Position numbers and translations under genes: made by a program. From assembly GCA_002173095.1 (NCBI GenBank), contig NHBK01000024.1:1-64000 (forward strand): a stretch of 64,000 bases of DNA, written 5' to 3'. This document shows, in pieces, positions 30,487 to 39,284 of the stretch (positions within the stretch are counted from its first letter, which is position 1; every line of letters begins with the position of its first letter). This DNA comes from Hyphomonadaceae bacterium TMED5 (GTDB taxonomy: Bacteria; Pseudomonadota; Alphaproteobacteria; Caulobacterales; Hyphomonadaceae). The notes under the pieces were generated by a model. It ran no database searches, was not told the DNA's origin, and worked only from the letters and a program-made list of their open reading frames with translations.

Positions 30487-30582
30487 TCAGCGCCGTTGAA
30501 TGCTCAACGACCTCGCGCAAAGATTCACGGTCTCGCATTTTGCAAACATTGTGAATCCGGCTGCCAGTCATTGTTCTGGTGA

Positions 30583-31290
30583 TTAGTAAGCGCCCTTTGA
30601 GAAGAGCACTGCAGGGATTGTGAAAAGGAAGATTTTTACATCCTTCTCGATCGCCCAGTTACGAGCATACTCTACGTCGAGTGAAACGCGTTCGTCATAA
30701 GTGGTGTCATTGCGACCTGAAATCTGCCAGAGGCCGGTTAAACCGGGGCGAACAGAAGCGTAATCGGTGATGAAGGCACCATACTTCTCGACTTCTCCGC
30801 GGACAATCGGGCGTGGGCCAACAATCGACATTGTGCCCTGCAACACGTTCAGCAATTGTGGGAGTTCATCCAGGCTGGTTTTGCGCAGAAAACTCCCAAT
30901 CGCTGTGATCCGGGGATCATTGCGGAGTTTCTGATCTTTAGCCCATTCTGCGGCTGCGTCTGCATCGCTGGAGAGGAGGCGTTCAAGCTCCTCATTCGCG
31001 TTCATCACCATGGATCTGAACTTCAGGCATGTGAACTCGTCGCCGTTAAGGCCGATGCGTTTCTGTTTGAACAGAGCTGGGCCGCCATCGGTAAGTTTGA
31101 TGATCAGCGCTACGATCAACATCATCGGGGAAAGAAAAATCAGCGCGCTTCCGGCTATGATAACGTCCATAGCGCGTTTCACCATGCTTCTTGACCCAAT
31201 GGAGGGCGTCGTCGCTGAAGCATTTGCTCCATTGCGAAGGGCATATTCACCGTTCGCTTCGCCTCGCATTCTCATCCTAAATCCCCACAA
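30583..31290 (-). CDS. Initiating sugar transferase (undecaprenyl-phosphate glycosyl-1-phosphate transferase)
   Basis: This is a bacterial sugar transferase of up to 235 residues. One membrane helix ([20 protein letters not shown]) is followed by the catalytic segment with [43 protein letters not shown] and [15 protein letters not shown]. It lacks the four N-terminal spans of the long WbaP form, like PssY/ExoY. It should load the first sugar phosphate of the exopolysaccharide onto the lipid carrier at the inner membrane. The exact start is uncertain; ATGs at 31290, 31275 and 31269 are all possible. Confidence 0.9.
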   Translation of the reverse strand: MWGFRMRMRGEANGEYALRNGANASATTPSIGSRSMVKRAMDVIIAGSALIFLSPMMLIVALIIKLTDGGPALFKQKRIGLNGDEFTCLKFRSMVMNANEELERLLSSDADAAAEWAKDQKLRNDPRITAIGSFLRKTSLDELPQLLNVLQGTMSIVGPRPIVRGEVEKYGAFITDYASVRPGLTGLWQISGRNDTTYDERVSLDVEYARNWAIEKDVKIFLFTIPAVLFSKGAY

Positions 31291-31478
31291 TTCAGTTTTG
31301 GTTGATCAGTTATGAAGGCACCACACAAAAATTCAACCGTAAAGCGGAAACCATCATAACCGACAAGGTTGAATTATTTTTGACAGAACTACCTACACCA
31401 CTGCCTAAGCAGATGGCATGCCACTTCTATACTGATAAATTGCGCCAATTCAGAACAATATTGAGGTGTTATTCTTTG

Positions 31479-32777
31479 CTAGCTAGGGTTGCGCAATGGC
31501 TTGCTCGATGCGCTTCCGACAAAAAAGGCTAATAAATACAGAACCGAGGGGATTTCTAAACCAAAATCGAACAGGCCGTGGATTACTACCATGATGATTG
31601 CTGAAATTATCGATATTTTTAACCTGAGGTCGTGCCGTTGCGAGACGGTCCAGAATATCGTGAACAGAATTAAGGCAATTAATCCGATCATTCCCGGCCA
31701 GCCTGCCTGAACAAACCATTGAAGGAAAATGTTGTGAGCTGCGTTCTGGTCTGTCAGGGCCGTATTGGTTTGAGGTGTGCTGACGAATGAAACCGCATAA
31801 CGAATGCTACCCAGACCGTGGCCTATCCAGGGATTGAGATGCCCGGCCTGCCAGGCGGCCTGGTTCATAATCTGTCGATCGGAAAAATCTGATTCCAGTG
31901 TTTGCATGCGTTCGTCGATCAGTGAGCCAGATATCGCCCATAACGTTACACCGCAGAAAAGAGCCAGACACACTGGCGTCACGATATTCAAAGCCCGAGT
32001 GGGGGCGACGTCTTGGGCGTCGGATTTTCGGGTCCGGAAGATAAGGAAGGTCGCTAAAAGGAGGGAAGCGCAAAGGCCAATTGCAAATAAACCGGCGCGT
32101 GACCCTGTTAGCAATATACCTGAGGCTAAGAATATTAGCGCTGCTATTGTAACCGGAGCGGACGAAATCGCTTTTAATAAGGCAGTTGCTGTAGTGGAGC
32201 CGGCACTCTGATTCATGTCAGATATGCGGCTGAGGAACCGATGCAGACAGAAGAGAAACAACAGACCTAAAAACGTTGCTGCAGTATTTGCGGACAGAAA
32301 CGTACCTGTCAGTCGTCCTTGATGGAGCAAATTTTGGTGCCCGAGAATCGTGTTTGGCAGAGCGAAATGCTGAATGAAAACTGCGACACCATATATCAGC
32401 GCCAGGACTGCAATGACACGATTGACGCGCCGACGTCTACGCTCTGACAGTGCCGTGTATCTGCCGAACCAGAAAAAGCTTCCGGCTGTCAACAGACCTA
32501 TATATTCGTATTCTGCATCAGCCGTTCGGCCGGTGACGTAATGAGTCGCTGTGAGTGCTGCCCAGATGGAGATGAACGGCACGGTCCAGAGGCGAAGAGA
32601 CATCTCATTCCTGGCAATCATGCAAATCCCAAGGAATAAAAATGTCAGCGCCGAGATGAAAAGCGAAGAAGCTGGACTGTCTGCTCCCAGCAGAAGCAAG
32701 GACAGAACAAGAATGGTCAGCGCGCCGAGCGACGGAATGTCATCCAGCTTGAAAAGAGACGCTTTTCTCTGCCCCAT
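31479..32777 (-). CDS. O-antigen ligase/polymerase family protein (Wzy/WaaL-type)
   Basis: This 432-residue polytopic membrane protein has roughly ten to twelve spans. The family's periplasmic loop is present (NPWIGHGLGSIRYAVSFV, then AAHNIFLQWFVQAGWPGMIG), as is a GSRAG segment (residues ~225). It would either polymerise repeat units or ligate glycan chains. It is first in the minus-strand group ending in the hypothetical anchored protein at 29890. A second, unrelated-looking polymerase lies at 44737-46035. Confidence 0.85.
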   Translation of the reverse strand: MGQRKASLFKLDDIPSLGALTILVLSLLLLGADSPASSLFISALTFLFLGICMIARNEMSLRLWTVPFISIWAALTATHYVTGRTADAEYEYIGLLTAGSFFWFGRYTALSERRRRRVNRVIAVLALIYGVAVFIQHFALPNTILGHQNLLHQGRLTGTFLSANTAATFLGLLFLFCLHRFLSRISDMNQSAGSTTATALLKAISSAPVTIAALIFLASGILLTGSRAGLFAIGLCASLLLATFLIFRTRKSDAQDVAPTRALNIVTPVCLALFCGVTLWAISGSLIDERMQTLESDFSDRQIMNQAAWQAGHLNPWIGHGLGSIRYAVSFVSTPQTNTALTDQNAAHNIFLQWFVQAGWPGMIGLIALILFTIFWTVSQRHDLRLKISIISAIIMVVIHGLFDFGLEIPSVLYLLAFFVGSASSKPLRNPS

Positions 32778-33046
32778 TCGATACTCTACTCCCCAAAACC
32801 CGATCGCGAAAACCGCTGCATATGTTGTGGCTGATGCCGACGGTCAGGTAAATACTCTGGCGCGCAGAATTTCGAAGATCAATTTATGAGGTAGACCTTC
32901 GTCTATTTGGGAACCTTTTCATTTACAAAACGATGTAAAGTGTGTAACTAGCTGGAGAGCGTTAAAGTTTGAGCAAATTTGATCAACCGGTTAAAGCGGA
33001 TCGTTAAGTTTGCTCTGATAAAGACAAAGAACGCGGAGGAAACTTT

Positions 33047-33205
33047 ATGAGCGATTTTGCATTCTTCTCTCACGATGAAGTGTCACAGAGCACTTCCGGC
33101 AACGTAGATGAACGTTGGAGCGCCCGTCGCACGGCTATGTTCTGTGCTATCACATGCGGTGCTTTTTGGGTTGTTGCGATTTATGGGGCGATCAAACTTT
33201 TCTAA
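33047..33205 (+). CDS. Small single-span membrane protein, 52 aa
   Basis: The ATG at 33047 follows a strong GCGGAGGA site and the frame ends at TAA 33205. It encodes a polar N-terminus (MSDFAFFSHDEVSQSTSGNV) and one hydrophobic segment (MFCAITCGAFWVVAIYGAI, ~31-49). A bidirectional terminator follows directly. Promoter-like spacing upstream is open. I do not recognise it; it may be an accessory membrane peptide of the exopolysaccharide locus. Confidence 0.6.
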   Translation: MSDFAFFSHDEVSQSTSGNVDERWSARRTAMFCAITCGAFWVVAIYGAIKLF

Positions 33206-33232
33206 ATCGCGTCTGAAATTACGAAATAAAAA

Positions 33233-33262
33233 AAACGCGCTGTGCAAACAGCGCGTTTTTTG
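33233..33262. terminator. Bidirectional terminator between the small membrane protein and the BTLCP gene
   Basis: The hairpin AAACGCGCTGT/ACAGCGCGTTT with GCAA loop has A-runs before and T-runs after. It separates two convergent genes. Confidence 0.9.
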
Positions 33263-33305
33263 TTGACCAGCTTTTTCTTCTTCAGGGCCGGATGGCCCGG
33301 GGCAT

Positions 33306-34367
33306 TTAGCCCCGAGCAGCACGTGCCCAGATCGTAGGATCGCCAGCGACCTGACGTGAAATCCAGAGATAGTCCGTTTCGAACCATGGCTTGATTTCCG
33401 ATGTCATATTGTCGAGCACATAATCACCCTGATTAGTGGACACGACGAGTACCGCGTGACGACCGGTTTCGCGGGAATAGCCGACCGCAAAGTAAAGCGC
33501 AGATGCCGGGATGCCTGCATTAACCAGAGCTTGTCGCTTTTCAAGCGCATAGTCTTCACAGTCCCCGCGGCGGTCCATGCCTTGCGTAAGCGGCATGGCC
33601 CAGACTTCGCTCTGACCATAGATCTGATCATCCGTTGCCGGGCGGATAAGTGTGTTGATGTTGCGATTGACGCGATCAAGCGTTGCAAACATTGAGTCCG
33701 ACATTGCGATCGTCGTGTTTGCATCAGTCAGCAGTGCTGCGTTTGTCGGCGCTGGCGCAATTGATGGCGTGTCGGCGGCATCTTCTGAAGTCAGGGCGGC
33801 GAGTGGCGCAGCTATCTGAATGTCAGAGACGCGACGTAGCTCAACCTGAACCTGTTGTTGGTTGGAGATGCTTGTCAATTGCATTGCAGCTTCAAGGGTC
33901 GCTTCTGATGGCATGACCACTGAAGCTGTCTCTTTTACCTCAATGAGCGGCGCTGGGGCGCGTTCCGCCATGCCGGCTTCGTCCTGGAGAGAGGCGTCTG
34001 CCAGCTGAGCCTCGGTTTCAGCTTCATCGGTGCGGCCGCGCAGGCTGATCGCACCATTCGTATCAGAAACTGTCTCTGTCAGGCGTTCTGCGGATGGTGT
34101 GCCGCCCGTGGAGGATGCCTCGCTTGCGACATTGCCGCGTTCCAGCAGCGCATAATCCCGTGCCGGGCTGACTGGCTCGCAAATCGCCGGATTGGACTGG
34201 CAAAGCTCAATCAGGCCAGACGGCGGCGCAGTAGATGCGGCGTATGGCATGTAGCTTGAAGGGGCTGGCATTGAGGCACACGCGCCCAGTAGAGCGAGGG
34301 CGCCGGAGCATACAATAAGCTTGTATCCGCTTTTGCGGATGGAACCTGGTCTTTTTGTCGGAAGCAT
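33306..34367 (-). CDS. Transglutaminase-like cysteine protease (BTLCP), predicted lipoprotein
   Basis: This 353-residue protein has a lipoprotein signal (LALLGACAS, the lipobox cysteine at about residue 30). A long low-complexity middle follows (~40-210, acidic/Ala-rich), then a C-terminal BTLCP domain. In it, a catalytic cysteine is in RRGDCEDYALEKRQAL, a histidine in GRHAVLVV and an aspartate in YVLDNMTSE. LapG-type relatives cleave large surface adhesins in response to c-di-GMP, but the lipobox and linker make this an atypical member. It is divergent from galE. A substrate such as an adhesin or the exopolysaccharide machinery is a guess. Confidence 0.85.
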   Translation of the reverse strand: MLPTKRPGSIRKSGYKLIVCSGALALLGACASMPAPSSYMPYAASTAPPSGLIELCQSNPAICEPVSPARDYALLERGNVASEASSTGGTPSAERLTETVSDTNGAISLRGRTDEAETEAQLADASLQDEAGMAERAPAPLIEVKETASVVMPSEATLEAAMQLTSISNQQQVQVELRRVSDIQIAAPLAALTSEDAADTPSIAPAPTNAALLTDANTTIAMSDSMFATLDRVNRNINTLIRPATDDQIYGQSEVWAMPLTQGMDRRGDCEDYALEKRQALVNAGIPASALYFAVGYSRETGRHAVLVVSTNQGDYVLDNMTSEIKPWFETDYLWISRQVAGDPTIWARAARG

Positions 34368-34841
34368 TTTTACTTCTCCGTATGTTTATAGGAGAAGTGT
34401 TCACATAAACTTATTGAATATTGACTTTCCGAAAACTGAGATATGATTAATTCTTATTTTGTTTTTGTTATCCTTAATGTTTGCTTTTACTTAAATCGTG
34501 GAATTTGATGAAATTTCAGGCGGAAAGCGCAATTTGGATAGAAAGGTTGAATAAAATCGCCGTCTGGTGGCTGGATGTCTTGAGCGTGTCACGGTGCGCG
34601 GGCATAAAAAGTGCTTATTGAGCAGGGGGGTATAAGGGCGTGGGGAAAAGTGTTTTGAAAATTATACTGCGGTTGGATGAGCGCTCGGCTCAGATGGGCT
34701 TGTTTTATGTGAGCCCTGGTTTGGGCGCGGTGCTGTTAATAATGAATACAAATTTGGACGCGCCCGGCGCTTAGCGGCGACGTTGAAACCGTAAAAAAAT
34801 TCGCAAAACCAAAAAAAGTTTTTCAGTAGAGAGTTCAGCGC
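34368..34841. other. AT-rich intergenic region between BTLCP and galE (474 bp)
   Basis: This is the longest gap in the window and holds no convincing gene. It must contain the divergent promoters of the protease and galE. The half nearer the protease is AT-rich (runs such as TTCTTATTTTGTTTTTG around 34452-34468), and an AGTAGAGAG ribosome-binding site precedes galE. No clear operator or terminator is seen. Confidence 0.5.
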
Positions 34842-35828
34842 ATGACAAAGAATATTCTTGTAGCTGGTGGGGCGGGCTATGTCGGGTCGCACACATGTCT
34901 GACTTTGGCGGAGCAGGGCTTTACGCCGATTGTGTTCGATAATTTTACAAACGGACACAGGGAGTTTGTGCAGTGGGGCGCGGCGGTCGAAGGCGATATT
35001 CGTGACCGCGCCGCACTTAATGCTGTTATTGAAAAATATAAGCCGGTGGGCGTGATGCACTTTGCAGCACTGATAGAAGTGGGCGAGTCGGTGAAGGCGC
35101 CTGCGGATTTTTACGAGAATAATGTGGCAGGGGCGCTCAATCTCATTCGGGCGACAATGAGCGCCGGCATTCGCGCATTTGTGTTTTCATCCACCTGCGC
35201 GACCTATGGCATGCCGGTGAAGCTTCCAATGGATGAAACGCATCAGCAAGTGCCGCTTAATCCTTATGGTCTTTCCAAGCTTATGGTTGAGCAAATTCTG
35301 TCAGATTTGCGTACCTATTCTGATTTTCCGTCTATTGCGCTTCGTTATTTCAATGCCGCAGGTGCGGATCCGGAAGGGCGTATCGGCGAATGGCATGACC
35401 CGGAGACGCATGCGATTCCGATCGCGCTCGACAATGCGCTGGGTGTGCGTTCGGGCTTTAGTATTAATGGCAATGATTACGACACCCGCGATGGAACGTG
35501 CGTTCGCGACTATATTCATGTTCTGGATCTGGCAGATGCGCATGTGCGCGCGCTCAAGGCGCAGCTCGATGGAAGTATGGGCGGCTTTTATAACCTGGGA
35601 ACGGGTGAGGGGACGACCGTAAAAGAGCTTCTCGATGCGGTGATCCGTATTACCAGGCGGGAATTTGAGATCGGTTCGGGGCCGCGTCGAGAAGGCGACA
35701 GCCCGACGCTTGTGGCAGACAATGCCAAAGCTCGCGATGAACTAGGCTGGGTGCCCGCACGTGGGCTGGATGAAATTATTACAGATGCCTGGAACTGGCA
35801 TTTGAAGCTGCGTGGAGAGGCTGTTTGA
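34842..35828 (+). CDS. galE: UDP-glucose 4-epimerase
   Basis: This is a 328-residue extended short-chain dehydrogenase with NAD-binding GGAGYVGSHT, catalytic Y142 and K146 (NPYGLSKLMVEQ) and RYFNAAGADPEGRIGEWHDP. It interconverts UDP-glucose and UDP-galactose and would supply galactose for the exopolysaccharide. It is the first plus-strand gene of the locus. The next gene, a phosphatase, starts 82 bases after its stop. Confidence 0.95.
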   Translation: MTKNILVAGGAGYVGSHTCLTLAEQGFTPIVFDNFTNGHREFVQWGAAVEGDIRDRAALNAVIEKYKPVGVMHFAALIEVGESVKAPADFYENNVAGALNLIRATMSAGIRAFVFSSTCATYGMPVKLPMDETHQQVPLNPYGLSKLMVEQILSDLRTYSDFPSIALRYFNAAGADPEGRIGEWHDPETHAIPIALDNALGVRSGFSINGNDYDTRDGTCVRDYIHVLDLADAHVRALKAQLDGSMGGFYNLGTGEGTTVKELLDAVIRITRREFEIGSGPRREGDSPTLVADNAKARDELGWVPARGLDEIITDAWNWHLKLRGEAV

Positions 35829-35910
35829 CGTATGGGTGTTGCCTCTCTCTCGTCATGAAATGGCCGGGCTCTTGCATGATCTGTGATGCAATGCACAATA
35901 TCGTCTCGCA

Positions 35911-36696
35911 ATGGACAGGTCGCCGACAATGCTGAAGGGTCTTCTCAAAGGCAGTAAAACAAAGCGCGCAAAAGATGCGCCGCTTCTGCCTGAGGGCGTT
36001 CGTCTTTATGCCATTGGTGATATTCACGGTCGGGCAGACCTGTTGGAAAAGCTCTTCGCTCAGTTGCGCGCTGATATTAAAGGTGGCGACTTTAACCAGC
36101 TGCATTTCGTTTTTTTGGGAGATTATATTGATCGCGGCTTTCAGAGCCGGGAAGTGATCGAAATAATTTTGTCTCAGGAGTGGGGTGCGTTGAAGCCGAC
36201 CTTTCTGTTGGGAAATCACGAAAAGACATTGCTGGATTTTCTTGATGATCCTTCTGTCGGGCCGTCGTGGATGGAATATGGCGGGAGGGAAACGCTCAGC
36301 TCTTACGGCGTCGAGCTCCAGAATGGTGGCAAGGGAGAGGCCGCCTGGAGGATGGCATCTGACGATCTTCGGGCCGCCTTGCCACCGAAACATCTTTCGT
36401 TTTTGCGCGGGCTGCAGCGTAGCTTTCAATTTGGTGAATGCTATTTTGTGCATGCAGGGGTTAACCCTGAAAAGCCCGTCGCAGATCAGTCTGAAGATGA
36501 CCAGCTCTGGATCAGGGACAGGTTTCTGGAGAGCCGCAAGCGCCTTGAAAAAGTCATCGTGCATGGTCACACGCCAGAAACATCACCAGTGTGGGACGGC
36601 CGGCGTATTGGTGTTGACACTGGCGCCTATATTACCAACCGTCTGACGGCCGTTCGTATTGAGGGCGGTGGGGTCGATTTTATTTCAACAAACTGA
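35911..36696 (+). CDS. Metallophosphoesterase (serine/threonine protein phosphatase family)
   Basis: This 261-residue protein carries the PPP-type motifs GDIHGRADLL, GDYIDRG and GNHEKTLLDF plus a C-terminal VHGHTPETSP and VDTGAY. An ATG at 35929 (MLKGLLKG) is an alternative start. Members of this family dephosphorylate proteins or diadenosine polyphosphates. The nearby Wzc-type tyrosine kinase needs a phosphatase partner and the locus has no low-molecular-weight tyrosine phosphatase, so this gene could fill that role. That is inference. Confidence 0.85.
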   Translation: MDRSPTMLKGLLKGSKTKRAKDAPLLPEGVRLYAIGDIHGRADLLEKLFAQLRADIKGGDFNQLHFVFLGDYIDRGFQSREVIEIILSQEWGALKPTFLLGNHEKTLLDFLDDPSVGPSWMEYGGRETLSSYGVELQNGGKGEAAWRMASDDLRAALPPKHLSFLRGLQRSFQFGECYFVHAGVNPEKPVADQSEDDQLWIRDRFLESRKRLEKVIVHGHTPETSPVWDGRRIGVDTGAYITNRLTAVRIEGGGVDFISTN

Positions 36697-36713
36697 ATTC
36701 TGGGGACAACTCG

Positions 36714-37319
36714 GTGTCTGAACATCAAACGACGAATACGAGCAGATTGGCGCAGATTTTTCTTATGATCACAGCGGCGATTTTGTTGCTGGCTGCGTGT
36801 CAAACGGCCGGAGTGGCCGTCAGCAATGAAACCGGTGAGGAATTACGTGCCCGCCAGGTTACGGAATATCGTCTGGGAACTGGTGATCAGGTTCGTATCA
36901 TCGTTTTTGGTGAGGAGCAGCTCTCGGGGGAGTTTGTTGTCGATGGGACGGGGGCGATATCCCTGCCTTTGATTGGTGAAGTTCACGCGGCCGGAACCTC
37001 GCTGCGAGAACTGCAGCGCGCAATAGAAACATCCCTTCGCGATGGATATCTGAACGATCCTCGCGTCAATGCAGAGGTTCTGAATTACCGTCCTTATTAT
37101 ATTCTGGGTGAAGTGGGGCAGGCGGGAGAGTATCCATATTCGGATGGGTTAACTGTACTGAACGCTGTTGCGACAGCTGGTGGTTTTACTTACCGCGCGA
37201 ATAGCCGGATTGTTTATATCAAGCGATCTGACTCAGCGAATGAGGAACAATTCCCGCTAACGGCGACAACACCTGTTCGGCCGGGTGATACAATTCGCAT
37301 TGCCGAGCGCTATTTCTGA
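36714..37319 (+). CDS. Polysaccharide export lipoprotein (OPX/Wza family)
   Basis: From GTG 36714 this is 201 residues with a lipoprotein signal (FLMITAAILLLAACQTAG). It has a Poly_export domain (YRLGTGDQVRIIVFGEEQLS ... ISLPLIGEVHAAGTSLREL) and one SLBB domain (YYILGEVGQAGEYPY ... AVATAGGFTYRANSRI). It is short, like single-SLBB members, and lacks the C-terminal amphipathic helix that forms the outer-membrane pore in E. coli Wza. The pore may instead be the beta-barrel protein encoded at 37978. Confidence 0.93.
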   Translation: MSEHQTTNTSRLAQIFLMITAAILLLAACQTAGVAVSNETGEELRARQVTEYRLGTGDQVRIIVFGEEQLSGEFVVDGTGAISLPLIGEVHAAGTSLRELQRAIETSLRDGYLNDPRVNAEVLNYRPYYILGEVGQAGEYPYSDGLTVLNAVATAGGFTYRANSRIVYIKRSDSANEEQFPLTATTPVRPGDTIRIAERYF

Positions 37320-37461
37320 TCAATCTGGGGGCAGTACATGGCTGTGAGTAAGTTAATCTGCTGAAATTTTGAGTTGTGCAGCTTAAACTTGCTTTTTGGA
37401 AGGTCGATACTTGCTGCTGGTTGGGTTGTTGTGTTACCCTGATACTAACTTAAAGTGGAGA

Positions 37462-37929
37462 ATGGTGGCGAAAATGATGCGTTGCACAAAATCTCGATTT
37501 GGAATTCTCGGACTTTCCCTCGTTGCCCTGACTAGCATTTCAGGCACAGCGCTGGCGCAGGAAGGTTCTGAAGCTTCTGGTGCGGCTGAGACTGCAGAAG
37601 TAGCTGTGAGTGATGTTGTTGATGCGATCATGGTGGCGCTCGCTGCTCTGCCTGCTGATGCAAGTGAAGAAGACATTCAGGATGCCGTAACCGCTGAACT
37701 TGTCGCCGCAGGTCTTGATGAGGACGCCCAACAGGAAGTTCTAGACGCTGTCGTTGCGGCGCTTATTGAAGCGGGCAATACATCCTTCGCGGCTGTTGTC
37801 GCCAGCATGGAACCAGCTCCGCTGGATGACGGCACCGGTGGCGTCGGCGGGACGCCAGGAGGTGATGGCGGCGGGATTGCTATCGATCAAGCGCCTGCGA
37901 ACGCTTCTGGGGTCGGTTCAGACTACTAA
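37462..37929 (+). CDS. Small secreted protein, acidic with Gly-rich tail
   Basis: The ATG at 37462, preceded by GTGGAG, gives about 155 residues; ATG 37474 is possible. A signal peptide (FGILGLSLVALTSISGTALA, cut before QEGSE) is followed by an acidic helical domain (SDVVDAIMVALAALPADASE ... EEVLDAVVAAL-like). A Gly/Asp-rich tail (DDGTGGVGGTPGGDGG) ends the protein. No family is recognised. The location between the export lipoprotein and the outer-membrane barrel suggests a periplasmic or secreted part of the exopolysaccharide system. Confidence 0.65.
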   Translation: MVAKMMRCTKSRFGILGLSLVALTSISGTALAQEGSEASGAAETAEVAVSDVVDAIMVALAALPADASEEDIQDAVTAELVAAGLDEDAQQEVLDAVVAALIEAGNTSFAAVVASMEPAPLDDGTGGVGGTPGGDGGGIAIDQAPANASGVGSDY

Positions 37930-37977
37930 TTTGGCGATTTCGCCGCTTTCGCAGCATGCATGTCCGTGGGGGATTAT

Positions 37978-39252
37978 GTGAAAAAATTACATCACTTATT
38001 GTATGTTGGAGCCGCGCTGTCCGTTTCTGGAATAGCTGCGACTCCTGCAATTCCGCAGGATGGTGCGGGCATGTTCGCGCGAGACCGGAATGTCAGTGTC
38101 ACTGAGCGTCCTAGGCCGGAGTATACATCGGGAGGCATTCAGCAGGGTGCCTTTGTTATTCAGCCGTCTTTAACGATGCGCCTCGAGTCGACCGATAATG
38201 TGTATGCAACCGAAACTAATGAACTTTCTGATGAGTTTGTAACCCTCATTCCAGCCGTAAGCATCGGGTCGACATGGTCGCGCCACCAGCTTGGCGTGAA
38301 TGCGTCGGTTTCCCGTTACCAATACTCTGACGCAAATACCGAAAACCGAACAGACTACGCTGTGGGAATTAACGGTCGCGTTGATGTCCTTAGAAGTTCT
38401 TTCGTTAATGGCGGTGTGGACTTTCGTTCGTCTCACGAGCCTCGTGGTTCCGCGGCAGCTGTTGGGCTTGCAGCCAGACCGATCGCTTTTGATCAAGCGT
38501 CTGCCTTCATTGGTGCGAGCCGCGAGTTTAGTCGAGTGCTTGTTGCGGGACAAATTTCTATTGATGAATTTGACTACGATGATGTTGATCTAATCGGTGG
38601 TGGCGTCGGAGATCAGGACTTTAGGGATCGAACCGATGTATCTATTGAGGGGAGGGCAGACTATGCCTATTCCCCAGACACATCGTTTTTTGTTCGAATT
38701 ATTAATGAAAACCAATCGTATGACAGTGCGATAGGTGGAGTTGTTCGGGATCAGGACACTTTGACGTTTGAAGGGGGCGTAAGCTTCGATATCTCTGATC
38801 TGATAACGGGTGAAGTCGGCATCGGCATGTTTTCTACCGATTTTGACGACGCTACTCGTGGTTCAAAGGACAGTCTAAGTTTCTCGGGTGACGCGGAATG
38901 GTATGTCACTCCACTCACGACCGTTTCGGTCAATGCGAGCCGAAGGTCCTCTGCATCAGGCATCGCTGCGGCGGCCTCTTCCACCAATACGAGCGTAGGC
39001 GCTGCGGTTGATCATGAGTTGCTAAGAAATCTGATATTGTCTTCGAGCATCTCATACACCGAAAACAGTTTTGAAGGTTTAGACAGAGCTGACGATACCT
39101 TCAGGTTCAATCTTGGCGGAACTTATCTGGTCAACCGAAATGTCGGCGTTACAGCAACTTATTCACGCTCCAGTCGCGATTCTTCCGGGGCAGCAGCTCA
39201 GGCCGGGTATGATGATAATCGATTTATGATCAGTTTGGTTTGGCAGCGATAA
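37978..39252 (+). CDS. Outer-membrane beta-barrel protein of the exopolysaccharide locus
   Basis: The GTG at 37978 is preceded by GTGGGGGA and starts a signal peptide (MKKLHHLLYVGAALSVSGIA), giving 424 residues; the upstream ATG at 37960 lacks a ribosome-binding site. The mature part is a series of beta-strands with alternating hydrophobic residues (FVIQPSLTMRLESTDNVYAT, YTENSFEGLDRADDTFRFNL) ending NRFMISLVWQR, a terminal aromatic-containing strand. It matches the putative beta-barrel porin (BBP2) class found beside Wza/Wzc genes. It probably forms the outer-membrane exit for the polymer. Confidence 0.85.
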   Translation: MKKLHHLLYVGAALSVSGIAATPAIPQDGAGMFARDRNVSVTERPRPEYTSGGIQQGAFVIQPSLTMRLESTDNVYATETNELSDEFVTLIPAVSIGSTWSRHQLGVNASVSRYQYSDANTENRTDYAVGINGRVDVLRSSFVNGGVDFRSSHEPRGSAAAVGLAARPIAFDQASAFIGASREFSRVLVAGQISIDEFDYDDVDLIGGGVGDQDFRDRTDVSIEGRADYAYSPDTSFFVRIINENQSYDSAIGGVVRDQDTLTFEGGVSFDISDLITGEVGIGMFSTDFDDATRGSKDSLSFSGDAEWYVTPLTTVSVNASRRSSASGIAAAASSTNTSVGAAVDHELLRNLILSSSISYTENSFEGLDRADDTFRFNLGGTYLVNRNVGVTATYSRSSRDSSGAAAQAGYDDNRFMISLVWQR

Positions 39253-39284
39253 GTGCATTTAGTAGAGTAGATTGAAATCATCTG

